Counted from the first letter of the stretch, positions 15,946 through 25,037 are shown. The stretch is DNA of 64,000 nt from UBA4572 sp049965515 (GCA_049965515.1 JBMFWG010000002.1:38591-102590); one strand, 5' to 3'. A program made the numbers and translations. Notes: generated by a model from the letters alone, not told the origin.

Positions 15946-17502
15946 CTAGAGGTCCGAAGCGCTGTAGCTCGGATTGAAGGATTTGTTGATCAGGGGAAAG
16001 TCTGCCACGAGATTGGCCGGAACCGAGGCTTCAAGAGCATGCCACAATAGGGGGGAGCTGTCGGCAATATGGGCCTCTTCGAGGATCTTTCCCGGGAGAA
16101 TCCGGACCCATCCCAGAACCTCTCCCCGAAACCCTTCAATAATCCCGACTCCTTCCCGGGGGGCGGGAGGATCCGGGATCGTTGCACTGGTGTCGGGCCC
16201 GGGAAAGTTCCTCAGGAGGGCATGAGTCAGTCGGAGGGATTCAAAGATTTCGAAAAAGCGGATTCGGACCCGGGAGGCGACATCTCCGGTGTGGTCGAGC
16301 GCCAGGGCTGGGGCAAAGCGGTGAACAGGATCTTCCCGATGGTCGATACGAAGGTCCCATCCCTGGCCGCTCGCGCGGCCGGCCACCCCTCCGATTCCGA
16401 GCTTCCCGGCGATTTCCGGAGACAGGATGCCCGTATTCTGGAATCGGTCCTGAAGACCTCCGTGATCGGCGTAAATTCTTTCGAGAAGAGAGACTTCAGC
16501 CTGAAGGTGATCATGTTCCCGAAGGAGGGTCTCGATCATGGCTTCGGAGAGGGACGACGAGACGCCTCCTGGAATCACCGAGTCAAAGAGAAGTCGGTGG
16601 CCGAAGAGAGACTGGTTGTGGCGGTGCATGAATTCCCGAAGGGGGGCAAAGAGAGAGAGCGCGGCCGCCAGTCCGGCATCGTTTCCGAGAGCGCCCAAAT
16701 CCCCCAGGTGGTTGGCGATCCGTTCTCTCTCGAGAAGGAGAGTCCGGACAAATCGGACTCCCTCCGATACCTCGATGTCCAGGGCCCCTTCTACGGCTTT
16801 TGAAAAGGCCAGCGAGGTTGCCACCGGCGAATCTCCCGAAATTCGTGAGGCCAGACGGGCCCCCTCCGGGAGACTCCGTCCTCGAAAAAGTCGGGCGATT
16901 CCCTTGTGGGTATAGCCCATCCGGGTTTCAAGGCGGAGAACCTTTTCCCCAACGACGGAAAACCGGAAATGACCCGGCTCGATGATGCCGGCGTGGACGG
17001 GGCCGACAGGGATCTCGTGAACGCCTTCTCCCCGAACCCTTACAAAAGGATAGTCTCTTTCGTGGGACGATTGTCTCAAGGGGGAGGGGGACTGTGACAG
17101 GGGGGGGTGGCTCCACAGTCCGTGGTCGATCCAGGGACGAAGATCCGACAATCCCTCCGGGGAGAGTCCAAAGAGATCCCGGATCGTGCGTTCAAAGCGG
17201 ACAGCCGTGGGGAAGACGGGTGACAGGGACGGAAAGGAGGCGGAGGTCTCCGGGAGAGCGAGAGTGAGAAGGATGAGTCCTTCCCGAAGCAGAATCGCCG
17301 CCCGGATTGCCGGAAGGGACTCGGCCCAGAGTGTCAGGAGCCTTGCTCCGTCGTTGGCCAGAAGGCGGGCCTGTGCCAGGTAGCGTTCGGGCGAGTTGGT
17401 GACGAGGAAGACATGGGGAATGCCACCATGAAGTCGGTTGAAACCGGTTTCGGGAGAAAAAAAGGGGGATGAGTCAGCCGCCAAGGGGAGCTCCAAGGAC
17501 AA
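15946..17502 (-). CDS. HycE/HyfG-like (NuoCD-type) large subunit lacking NiFe ligands
   Basis: A 518-residue fusion of a NuoC-like domain (about 1-130) and a NuoD/hydrogenase large-subunit domain (about 150-518). The conserved PVGPVHAGIIEPGHFRF (166-181) and METRMGYTHKGI-like region place it in this family. Hydrogenases bind Ni through RxCGxC and DPCxxC. Here the first is Arg220-Ile-Ser-Gly-Asp-Ser225 and the second is Asn510-Pro-Ser-Tyr-Ser-Ala515 at the extreme C-terminus. All four cysteines are gone, and the His after the first motif is Thr. It therefore cannot hold a normal NiFe site. The TTG start overlaps the hyfF-like gene. Best description: energy-converting hydrogenase-related subunit. 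Confidence 0.85.
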   Translation of the reverse strand: MSLELPLAADSSPFFSPETGFNRLHGGIPHVFLVTNSPERYLAQARLLANDGARLLTLWAESLPAIRAAILLREGLILLTLALPETSASFPSLSPVFPTAVRFERTIRDLFGLSPEGLSDLRPWIDHGLWSHPPLSQSPSPLRQSSHERDYPFVRVRGEGVHEIPVGPVHAGIIEPGHFRFSVVGEKVLRLETRMGYTHKGIARLFRGRSLPEGARLASRISGDSPVATSLAFSKAVEGALDIEVSEGVRFVRTLLLERERIANHLGDLGALGNDAGLAAALSLFAPLREFMHRHNQSLFGHRLLFDSVIPGGVSSSLSEAMIETLLREHDHLQAEVSLLERIYADHGGLQDRFQNTGILSPEIAGKLGIGGVAGRASGQGWDLRIDHREDPVHRFAPALALDHTGDVASRVRIRFFEIFESLRLTHALLRNFPGPDTSATIPDPPAPREGVGIIEGFRGEVLGWVRILPGKILEEAHIADSSPLLWHALEASVPANLVADFPLINKSFNPSYSASDL

Positions 17503-18955
17503 GAAGGGTCTTTTGGTACGCCGAGTAGAGAGTCGCCGGAAAGACCGTTCCCAGAACCAGCGCCAGTCCGAGGTGGATCCAGATCGGAAAAAAAGTAAGA
17601 CGGGGGAGGGGCGAGGCGGGCGTCCTCGTCGGGGCGGATCCGCTATCGCTTATTTCCAAGATGCGGAAAATTAGCACCCCGAAGGTGACGAACAAGGCAA
17701 GAAGGAGGAACGGAACGGCAAAAGGGATCTTTTTGACGGCCTCGGTGATGATCAAAAGCTCGCTGGCAAAGAGGGCGAAGGGGGGGAGCCCGGTAATGGC
17801 GAATCCTCCGGCCAGAAGCGCCCGGGCGAGTCCGGGCGTCCGGAGGGCCACCTCTCGGATCAACGGGATCTTTTGTGAGCCGGAGGTCTGGACAATGTGT
17901 CCCACCGCGAAAAAGATCGCTGATTTGACCAGGCTGTGGGTGGTCATATGGAGAAGGCCGGCAAAGGTCGCCAGCGGGCCCCCGATGCCAAAGGCCAGAG
18001 TGGCGAGCCCCATGTGTTCGATGGAGGAGTAGGCGAAGAGGCGCTTGATGTCCTGTCTCTTCCACATCGAGACCGAGGCGAGGAGGACGGAGGCCAGGCC
18101 AAATCCCATCAGGAGATTCGAGGGCATGGCGCTGTGGATCGCTCCGTCTGCCAGGGACTTGACCCTGAGAATGGCATAGAGGGCGACGTTCAGAAGAAGT
18201 CCCGAGAGGACAGCGGAGATGGGCGTGGGACCCTCGGCATGGGCGTCCGGAAGCCAGTTGTGAAGGGGGACAAGTCCGACTTTGGTTCCGTATCCCACCA
18301 CAAAAAAGACGAAGGCCAGCGACATCACCGTGGGTTCGAGCTGAGCCTTGACGGTTTCAAGATGGGTGAGAAGAAGTGCCGTCCCTCCCGGCCCCAGGGT
18401 TTTTTCGGAGGCGAAATAAAGAAGGATCGTTCCGAAAAGAGCCTGGGCAATTCCGACCCCGCAGAGAATGAAATACTTCCAGGAGGCCTTGATAGCGGCG
18501 GGGGTTCGGGTCCAGCCCACGAGAAGGACCGTGGCCAGGGTGGCACCTTCGAGCGCAACCCACAAAAGCCCTAGGTTGTTGCTTGCCAGAACGACAATCA
18601 TCGTGAGGACGAAAATCTGGTAAAGCGCGAGATAAAGACGGGTCCTTTCCGGGGTCAAGTGGCCGCGTTCGGCCTCGATCGACATATATCGGAGAGAAAA
18701 GAAGGATGTTGTGGCCGCAACCCCTCCGGTGATGACAAGGAAAAGGGCGGAGAAGCTGTCGGCGAAGAGATTTTCGTCGAGGGCGATCAGGGGGCCATGG
18801 AGATAGACCTCTTCGCCCAGAAGGAGGGTGAGAAAAAAGGTCAGCAGAGAGAACGCAATATTCAGCGCCGGAGCGAGCTTTCTGTGGCCCCAGAGGCCAA
18901 GAACAAAGGCTCCAATGGTCGGGGAAAGGATCATGAGGACGAGGATCACGGTCAC
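17474..18955 (-). CDS. HyfF/NuoN-like antiporter-type membrane subunit
   Basis: A 493-residue polytopic protein of the Mrp-antiporter/NuoL-M-N family, thought to move protons. About 13-14 membrane segments are visible. The conserved Glu of TM5 appears in LLWVALEGATLATVL and the Lys of the central helix in GYGTKVGLVPLHNWLPDAHAE. These are the residues expected in a working channel. The GTG start overlaps the hyfE-like stop (GTGA). It is the second antiporter-type subunit of the cluster, after the HyfB-like one. Confidence 0.88.
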   Translation of the reverse strand: MTVILVLMILSPTIGAFVLGLWGHRKLAPALNIAFSLLTFFLTLLLGEEVYLHGPLIALDENLFADSFSALFLVITGGVAATTSFFSLRYMSIEAERGHLTPERTRLYLALYQIFVLTMIVVLASNNLGLLWVALEGATLATVLLVGWTRTPAAIKASWKYFILCGVGIAQALFGTILLYFASEKTLGPGGTALLLTHLETVKAQLEPTVMSLAFVFFVVGYGTKVGLVPLHNWLPDAHAEGPTPISAVLSGLLLNVALYAILRVKSLADGAIHSAMPSNLLMGFGLASVLLASVSMWKRQDIKRLFAYSSIEHMGLATLAFGIGGPLATFAGLLHMTTHSLVKSAIFFAVGHIVQTSGSQKIPLIREVALRTPGLARALLAGGFAITGLPPFALFASELLIITEAVKKIPFAVPFLLLALFVTFGVLIFRILEISDSGSAPTRTPASPLPRLTFFPIWIHLGLALVLGTVFPATLYSAYQKTLLVLGAPLGG

Positions 18956-19626
18956 TCCGTCGGGGTATTGTCCATGTGTTTTAGGTCAAAGCTTTCGAAG
19001 GTTTCCCGGATCTGGAAGAAGAAGATCCCGAAGACGAATGTGCCCACAAGAACATCGAAGGCCACGCCGAGCTCCACGACCATGGGCATCCCATAGGTGG
19101 CATTGATTGCCGAAAAAAAGAGGGCGTTTTCCATTCCCAGAAATCCCAGGACCTGCGTTACGGCCTTTCGTCGGGTGATCATCATGAGAAAGGAGAGAAG
19201 CAGGGCGGCCAGACCCACCCCGATCAACCCCCGGGAGACGGTATTGGCCATTTCGGAGATAGGGGCGGCCAGGGCAAAAGAAAAAACCACAACAAAGAGT
19301 CCGGCCACCATCGTGACGGGAACGTTAAGAAGGACCTCCACCTCTCCCCGGATATGGAGGCGTTCAAGAAGACGAAAGAGAAGGAACGGCAGAAGAAGAA
19401 CCTTGAATGCCAGGGTGAAGAGGGCGGAGAAAAAAAGATGAGCCTCTCCGGCGGCGATGGCCACGGAGAGCGTGCTGAGTGTCAGGAGGATTCCCTGCAG
19501 GGCAAAGATTCTGACAAGAGAGGCCATTCTTCTCATGGAGAGCATGGCGAAGGATGAGAGAAGAAGAGCGCTTCCGAGAAAGCCGACGAGAGGGCTCGTC
19601 GGGGGAGAGACAAAAGAGGCGGCCAC
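18952..19626 (-). CDS. HyfE/HycC-associated small membrane subunit (NuoK-like region)
   Basis: A 224-residue, very hydrophobic protein with about 7 predicted membrane helices, the size and position of HyfE in hydrogenase-4 operons. The C-terminal part with GFLGMENALFFSAINATYG resembles the NuoK-type conserved Glu helix. The chosen start is GTG 19626, because GGAGGG lies 5 bases upstream, while the open frame extends 33 codons further into the hyfC-like gene in another frame. It sits one base after the hyfC-like stop and overlaps hyfF. Confidence 0.85.
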   Translation of the reverse strand: MAASFVSPPTSPLVGFLGSALLLSSFAMLSMRRMASLVRIFALQGILLTLSTLSVAIAAGEAHLFFSALFTLAFKVLLLPFLLFRLLERLHIRGEVEVLLNVPVTMVAGLFVVVFSFALAAPISEMANTVSRGLIGVGLAALLLSFLMMITRRKAVTQVLGFLGMENALFFSAINATYGMPMVVELGVAFDVLVGTFVFGIFFFQIRETFESFDLKHMDNTPTE

Positions 19627-19627
19627 G

Positions 19628-20602
19628 TTATCCCTCCAGGACAAAGTGTAGAAGAAAGCCCAGTGTTGACAGGAGATAGGCCAATGCCGTGAATTCGGGG
19701 ACTCTGAAGATCCGGAGCTTGGCAAAGAGTGATTCGATCAGGGCCAGAAGCGCCCCCAGAATAAAAAGTTTTCCCAAAAGAAGGATCCCTCCTTCGAGAA
19801 GACTCGAAAGGGCGAAGGTTCGGGGAATCCCGGCGGGGACAAAAAAGTCGATTCCTAGAAGGAGGTAGAGAAGGAGTTTTTGCATCGATCCCCATTCCAT
19901 CAGAGCCAGAAGAGGACCGGAGTATTCGAGAAGCATCGCCTCATGGATCATCGTCAGCTCCAGGTGGGTCGACGGATTGTCGATGGGAAGCCGGCCATTT
20001 TCTCCGAGAAAAACAAGAATGAAGGCCATGGCAGCGATCAGGAGGCTGGGGTGAAAGGGGAGGGGGGCATTCGAGAAAGAGGCCAGGAGGGAAGGGATCG
20101 AGGTGGATCCCGACCAGAGGGAGACGGTGAACAGGATCATGAGGGTGGCAGGCTCGGTCAGAAAGGCTACCATCATCTCTCTGCGGCCCCCCATGTCTCC
20201 GAAGGGGGTTCCAAGATCCATGGCCGCCATTGCCATGGAAAACCGGGCCAGGGAGAAGAGGCCGACAAGCGTCACGACGTCGGCGACGGGAGCCAGGGGG
20301 GGCGCTGTTCCCAAAAAGGGGACGAGAAGGGCGGCTCCCGCCATGATCGAGAAAAAAAGAGGGGGAACAAGCAGAAAAAGAGGCGAATGACCTTCCGGAA
20401 GAATCATCTCCTTGCCAAAGAGGCGGACAAGATTTTTCCAGGGTTGCAAAATGCCGGCCGGGGCTCGGTTCTGGAGAATGGCCCGGACTGTTCCGATCCA
20501 TCCATACAAAAGCGGACCCATGAGAAGGACAAAGCTCAGCTGAAGAAGGGAGACTGCAATGCCATAAGCGCCATGGAAGGAAGACGAGGGATCTAGTGCC
20601 AT
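19628..20602 (-). CDS. HyfC/HycD-like (NuoH-type) membrane subunit
   Basis: A 324-residue integral membrane protein of the NuoH/HycD family, which links the hydrophilic arm to the proton path. Typical features are the N-terminal GPLLYGWIGTVRAILQNR, the segment GENGRLPIDNPSTHLELTMIH with the family's acidic residues, and about 8 membrane helices. It overlaps the hyfB-like gene by 10 bases. Retention of these acidic loop residues suggests a functional energy-coupling module. Confidence 0.88.
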   Translation of the reverse strand: MALDPSSSFHGAYGIAVSLLQLSFVLLMGPLLYGWIGTVRAILQNRAPAGILQPWKNLVRLFGKEMILPEGHSPLFLLVPPLFFSIMAGAALLVPFLGTAPPLAPVADVVTLVGLFSLARFSMAMAAMDLGTPFGDMGGRREMMVAFLTEPATLMILFTVSLWSGSTSIPSLLASFSNAPLPFHPSLLIAAMAFILVFLGENGRLPIDNPSTHLELTMIHEAMLLEYSGPLLALMEWGSMQKLLLYLLLGIDFFVPAGIPRTFALSSLLEGGILLLGKLFILGALLALIESLFAKLRIFRVPEFTALAYLLSTLGFLLHFVLEG

Positions 20603-22644
20603 CGGAGCACCGACAGGAGAAGGATGAGGGTGGTAAAGCTATAGATCAGGTAAATCGAAATTCGCCCTGAGCGAACGCGTTCCGCTCCTTCCGCGATGGC
20701 GACAAAAAGGCGAAAGAGAGGGCGGTAGAGAAAAGGCCAGTGAGGATCTTCAACGGAGAGGCGAAAGGCCGGGTCCGGATCATCCGGGGAGGGAATATGC
20801 CTCTTCATGGAGAAAAACACAGGAAAAAAATGACGGATCGGCTGGGCGAAGGATTCGGCGGTGGCCTGGGAGCGTCCGGAAAAGTCGCGATAGCCGCACC
20901 CCCAGGGGGATGAATGGCGACGTTTCTTTTCTTCTGTCCCCAGAACCAGCCACAAGACGGGCGCCGTCAGGAGTATGAGGAGAATGGCAAGAAAAAGAGG
21001 GGAGGTGGAGGGACCGGCCGGGGGCAGGGGGAGAAGCCAGGCCCATCCAAAGGTCCCGGACGGGGAGGGCAGGGTCGTCGCGGTAAGGGGAGAAACGGCC
21101 TTGAGGATTTCGCCAAGGACAAGGCTGGGAAAGAGTCCGAGAAGAAGAGAGCCCACGGCCAGTCCTCCCATCCCCAATTGTTCAAAAAGAGAACACTCAT
21201 GGGCTTCCCTCGCCCCGTCTGAGCGGGGTTGGCCCAGGTATCCCACCCCGAAAAACTTGAGAAATCCCATGGCGGCAAGAGCCGATGCCAGCACAAGAAT
21301 GGCGGCTCCAAAAAGAACGGCACTGCGTTGAAGGGTTCCGGAGAGGTCCCGAGCTTGAAGTGTGGACTGGAGAAGAAGCCATTCCGAGACGAATCCGTTC
21401 GTCGGCGGAATCCCTGAAATGGAAAGGACCCCGATGAGAACCAGGGCTCCGGAGACCGGCATTTTTTTGAAGAGCCCTCCCATCCGGTTGAGATTTGTCT
21501 CCCCTGTCGCATGAATCATGGTTCCCGCCCCAAGGAAGAGGAGTCCCTTGAAGAAGGCGTGGTTGAGGGCGTGGTAGAGAGCGGCACACAGGGCCAGGGT
21601 TCCTGCCAGGGGATGTCCTGTCTTCAGATAGAGAATCCCGAGTCCTGTTCCCAAGAGAATCAGGCCGATGTTTTCAATGGACGAATAGGCGAGAAGGGTC
21701 TTGGTGTCAGACTGGAGGATGGCGTGAAGAATTCCGAACAGGGCCATGAAGGCTCCGGTAATGAGGAGGAGGAGGCCGAATGAGGGGGTGAGCTGGGGGA
21801 GGCCCACGAGGTCGAAGAGGGCGCGGATCAGTCCATAGAGGGCCGCCTTGAGCATGACCCCGCTCAAGAGGGCCGAGGCCGGAGCCGGGGCGGCCGGATG
21901 CGCAAGCGGGAGCCAGACGTGGAGGGGGATAACTCCCGCCTTGGCCCCAAAGCCCAAAAGAAAAAGAAGGGAGGCCAGGAGGGCCTCACCGGAGGCCAGA
22001 TGGTTCTGCTTCATCGCCTCGAAGGAGAAGGAGGCCATGGCAAGGGAGCCGGATGGGATCTCCCGGGTGGCCAAGAGGGCAAAGGCAGCCAAGATGAGGA
22101 GGCTTCCGCCATGAGCCAGAAGGAGCGTGAGATAGCTGGCGCGACGAACTCCTTCGGTGGTCTCTCCTGAAAGGATCAGGAAAAACGAGGCGACGGCCAT
22201 GATCTCCCAGAAGACCATGAAGGAATAGACGTCATCGGCGAGAAAGACACCCCCCGTAAAAAAAAGGAAGACCGTGATCTTGGCCAGAAACTGGGCCCTC
22301 TTTAAGGGGGGCTGATCTTTGGTATAGCCGGCCGAAAAGAGAAGAACCCCCGCCGAGGCTCCTCCCAGAAGAAGAAGGAAAAAGCCGGAGAGAGGATCCT
22401 GGCGAAGGTGAAAGGCGAGTCCGGGAATTCCTCCGGGGAGGATCAGTCTGGTGTCTGAGGCGGCGAAAAGAGCGTGAAACCCTGAAAGTCCAATGGTCAG
22501 ACTCTCCAGTGAAAGGAGCGTAAAGACAAGGGGGGCCAGAGTGGAACGACGCCCAACAAGTCCGGCACCGGCCAGCCCCGTGAGAAGAAGGGAGAGAAGA
22601 GTGAAGAGAGTCAGCAAAAGCGGGGAGGGAAAAAACGTCATCAC
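20593..22644 (-). CDS. HyfB/NuoL-like antiporter-type membrane subunit
   Basis: First gene of the cluster, encoding 683 residues with about 14-16 membrane segments. The conserved TM5 Glu lies in SFMVFWEIMAVASFF and the central Lys in GFGAKAGVIPLHVWLP. LLAYSSIENIGLILLG is another family mark. The C-terminal 150 residues form a less conserved cytoplasmic/membrane extension (ECSLFEQLG, SPWGCGYRDF) typical of HyfB/HycC. With the HyfF-like subunit this makes two pump modules. No HyfA, HyfD or HyfH gene is present. Confidence 0.9.
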   Translation of the reverse strand: MMTFFPSPLLLTLFTLLSLLLTGLAGAGLVGRRSTLAPLVFTLLSLESLTIGLSGFHALFAASDTRLILPGGIPGLAFHLRQDPLSGFFLLLLGGASAGVLLFSAGYTKDQPPLKRAQFLAKITVFLFFTGGVFLADDVYSFMVFWEIMAVASFFLILSGETTEGVRRASYLTLLLAHGGSLLILAAFALLATREIPSGSLAMASFSFEAMKQNHLASGEALLASLLFLLGFGAKAGVIPLHVWLPLAHPAAPAPASALLSGVMLKAALYGLIRALFDLVGLPQLTPSFGLLLLITGAFMALFGILHAILQSDTKTLLAYSSIENIGLILLGTGLGILYLKTGHPLAGTLALCAALYHALNHAFFKGLLFLGAGTMIHATGETNLNRMGGLFKKMPVSGALVLIGVLSISGIPPTNGFVSEWLLLQSTLQARDLSGTLQRSAVLFGAAILVLASALAAMGFLKFFGVGYLGQPRSDGAREAHECSLFEQLGMGGLAVGSLLLGLFPSLVLGEILKAVSPLTATTLPSPSGTFGWAWLLPLPPAGPSTSPLFLAILLILLTAPVLWLVLGTEEKKRRHSSPWGCGYRDFSGRSQATAESFAQPIRHFFPVFFSMKRHIPSPDDPDPAFRLSVEDPHWPFLYRPLFRLFVAIAEGAERVRSGRISIYLIYSFTTLILLLSVLRWH

Positions 22645-22839
22645 GGAGGCATCATCTTTTCAGTTGGAAGGAAAGGCCCTGCTTTCTTGAGAAGGGGAGG
22701 AAGGTGTTCAAATTAGTAGTGCATCGATGTTCATTATACTATATTTTTTCAGGGGAGAGTAAAGTCGGAAGTTTTTTCTCGGATGTCATGTCTTGAAAAT
22801 GGAGCTCAAGGGCCCTACGATGAAATAAGGAGGGCGAAA

Positions 22840-23160
22840 ATGCGAGAAGATCCGCGCGACATACAACAAAACGAGGTGGCTCGGGAGATCGAGCGGAGCC
22901 AGGGTCCGATTCCCTGGTGGATGGTCATCCTGATTGTCATCGTCTATGCGACGGCCATCATACTCTCGCTTCCTATTTTGGGGAACCGGACCGGACAAAA
23001 TATCAACACCTTCTTCTCTCCGGACCATAAACGGGGGACCTTCGACTTCGGAACTGTCGGAGGAGGGGCCTATCTCGCGGGGGGATTCTTTGTCATCTAT
23101 TATGTGTTCATGATCCGCCCCCGCAGGATGCAGAAAAAGAAAAGTCAGAAGCTTCCCTGA
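22840..23160 (+). CDS. Small membrane protein of unknown function
   Basis: A 106-residue protein with two membrane segments, one after PIPWWM (about 29-48) and one near the C-terminus (YLAGGFFVIYYVFMI), and basic tails. ATG 22840 is well supported by AAGGAGG 7 bases upstream; an upstream in-frame start is less likely. The N-terminal part vaguely resembles the start of CcoP-type oxidase subunits, but there is no heme motif, so I give no function. It is divergent from the hydrogenase-4-like operon across an AT-rich 195-base gap that includes TATAAT-like sequences. The site-2 protease gene follows 2 bases later. Confidence 0.7.
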   Translation: MREDPRDIQQNEVAREIERSQGPIPWWMVILIVIVYATAIILSLPILGNRTGQNINTFFSPDHKRGTFDFGTVGGGAYLAGGFFVIYYVFMIRPRRMQKKKSQKLP

Positions 23161-23162
23161 CC

Positions 23163-24029
23163 ATGGCCCCAGAGCCCCGTCCCCTTCGGGAGAAAATTCT
23201 CGCGGCCGCCCTGTTTTTCCTGACAGCCCTCTCGACGACCTTTGCCGGGGCCCTCCTTGACGGAGTCGATCCGCTGACAACACCATGGGGGTTCTTCCGG
23301 GGGCTTCCCTATTCCCTCACGCTTCTCTTTATCCTTTCCGCTCATGAGGCCGGACACTTTATGATGGCCCGACGCTATGGCGTCGACTCACCCTTGCCCT
23401 GGTTCATTCCCGCTCCCACGTTGGTGGGAACCTTCGGCGCCCTGATCCGACTTCCCCGACTCCCGGGGTCGCGCGTGGCTCTCTTTGACATTGCCCTGGC
23501 CGGACCGATGGCAGGTCTCGTTCCGTCGATCCTGGCCCTGATTGTCGGGATCAGGATCTCTTCCGTCGTGGGGGGCTCTCCGGGTCACGGGAACGGGCTC
23601 ATTCTGGGGGAATCGCTCCTTTTTAAAGGAATTGAGGCGCTCTTTGGAGGGGAAAACGCGCCTGGACAGACCCTTCTCCTCTCGCCGGTGGGGTTTGCCG
23701 GGTGGGTGGGGCTTCTGGTGACGGCCCTCAACCTGCTCCCGGTGGGACAGCTTGACGGAGGACACATCTCCTATGCCCTCTTCGGGAGGAAGGCCCGGTT
23801 TGTCTCCTGGGGTCTGGTTCTTGCGATGGGGATCCTAGGATTTTGGGGGTGGAGAGGATGGTGGATCTTCGGAGGGCTTGTCCTCCTGTTCGGTCCGGTC
23901 CATCCTGAGCTGGCCGAAGGTGAGGGAGAGAGGGAGGACTTGCCCGTCTCCCGGAAGGTCTGGGGGGGGGTGGCGGCCCTTATTCTGATTCTGGTTTTTG
24001 TTCCTGATCCCCTGCGTCCTGCCGGATAG
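23163..24029 (+). CDS. Site-2 protease family (M50) membrane metalloprotease
   Basis: An intramembrane zinc protease of the M50 family (288 residues). The zinc motif HEAGH is at 61-65 and the second motif NLLPVGQLDGGH at 190-201 supplies the Asp ligand. About 6-7 membrane segments are seen and no PDZ domain, so it is the short type. Such enzymes cut membrane-bound anti-sigma factors or signal-peptide remnants; the substrate here is unknown. Its last 50 bases overlap the 3' end of suhB on the other strand. Confidence 0.87.
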   Translation: MAPEPRPLREKILAAALFFLTALSTTFAGALLDGVDPLTTPWGFFRGLPYSLTLLFILSAHEAGHFMMARRYGVDSPLPWFIPAPTLVGTFGALIRLPRLPGSRVALFDIALAGPMAGLVPSILALIVGIRISSVVGGSPGHGNGLILGESLLFKGIEALFGGENAPGQTLLLSPVGFAGWVGLLVTALNLLPVGQLDGGHISYALFGRKARFVSWGLVLAMGILGFWGWRGWWIFGGLVLLFGPVHPELAEGEGEREDLPVSRKVWGGVAALILILVFVPDPLRPAG

Positions 24030-24912
24030 TCCGGACCATCCATTCGTGAATTCGCCCGTTGCTTGCAACGACGATGGGGGCCTCGATGTGAAAGGGGGCT
24101 CCTGTGCCGTCGGTGACCTGTCCGCCCGCTTCGGCAACGATCAGGGTTCCCGCGGCCGTATCCCAGGGGGACAAGTCGAGCTCCCAGAATCCGTCGAGGA
24201 CCCCCATGGCGACATGGCAGAGGTCGAGGGCCGCCGATCCCGACCGTCGGATCCCCTGGGCTCCCCGGGAGAATCTTTCGAAATGGTCAAGGTTTCGCAG
24301 GAAGGGTCCATCGGCCTGTCGATAGGAAAAGCCTGTGCACAGGAGAGAGCGTTCGGGATCGCTCTCGGACGAGACAGACAGAGGCGAACCGTTAAGGGTT
24401 CCCCCCTGTCCCCGAAGGGCTTCGAAGTCCATTCTCCGGAGAGGGTCCGAGACGAGGCCATAGAGGACGGTTCCCGCCTCTTCATAGGCGATGGAGATGC
24501 AAAAGGCCGGATAACGGTGGGCATAGTTCGTCGTTCCGTCCAGAGGATCGATGATCCATCGTCCGGAGGAGCGTGGAGTTGAGGAGAGGGAAGCGGTCCC
24601 ATTCCGGGCCCCGCTTTCTTCGGCCAGAAAGCCATGTTCAGGGAAGGCCTTCGAGAGAATTTCGATGATCGTCCTTTCTGAGGCCAGATCGACCTCCGTG
24701 ACGAGGTTGATCCGGCCCTTGAAGCCGACCTCGATTTTTCGGGTGAGACCCTCCCGAAGAATTTCTCCGGCGCTGGCAGCCGCCTGGCGGGCAGTGGCCC
24801 GGAGGCGCTCAAGAAAGGCGGGGTCCTTTGAAGACGAAGCGGAGGTTCCTTTCCCTTTTCCGGAATATGTCGTCACGCGAGCTCCTGGGTGTGAGTGTGA
24901 GGGGCCGTCCAT
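23980..24912 (-). CDS. suhB: Inositol-1-monophosphatase family protein
   Basis: This belongs to the Li+-sensitive Mg2+-dependent phosphatase family, which includes inositol monophosphatase (SuhB). It acts on inositol phosphates or related sugar phosphates. The 310 residues contain the metal motif WIIDPLDGTTNYAHRYP (DPLDGTTN at 122-129), an upstream AEES (97-100) and the C-terminal WDTAAGTLIVAEAGG. The first about 30 residues are Ser/Gly-rich and may not all be translated. It converges with the site-2 protease gene and overlaps it by 50 bases. Confidence 0.85.
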   Translation of the reverse strand: MDGPSHSHPGARVTTYSGKGKGTSASSSKDPAFLERLRATARQAAASAGEILREGLTRKIEVGFKGRINLVTEVDLASERTIIEILSKAFPEHGFLAEESGARNGTASLSSTPRSSGRWIIDPLDGTTNYAHRYPAFCISIAYEEAGTVLYGLVSDPLRRMDFEALRGQGGTLNGSPLSVSSESDPERSLLCTGFSYRQADGPFLRNLDHFERFSRGAQGIRRSGSAALDLCHVAMGVLDGFWELDLSPWDTAAGTLIVAEAGGQVTDGTGAPFHIEAPIVVASNGRIHEWMVRTIRQDAGDQEQKPESE

Positions 24913-25037
24913 CCTTTACAGGCCTTGATAGGCGAATCCCGCAACGGGCCAAGAGGCTGCGGGAACGGTGGGACTATCCATCCGAGGCCCACTTGTATGA
25001 TAATGGAAAGAGCTCGATTTTTCTTTGAGGAGGATCC

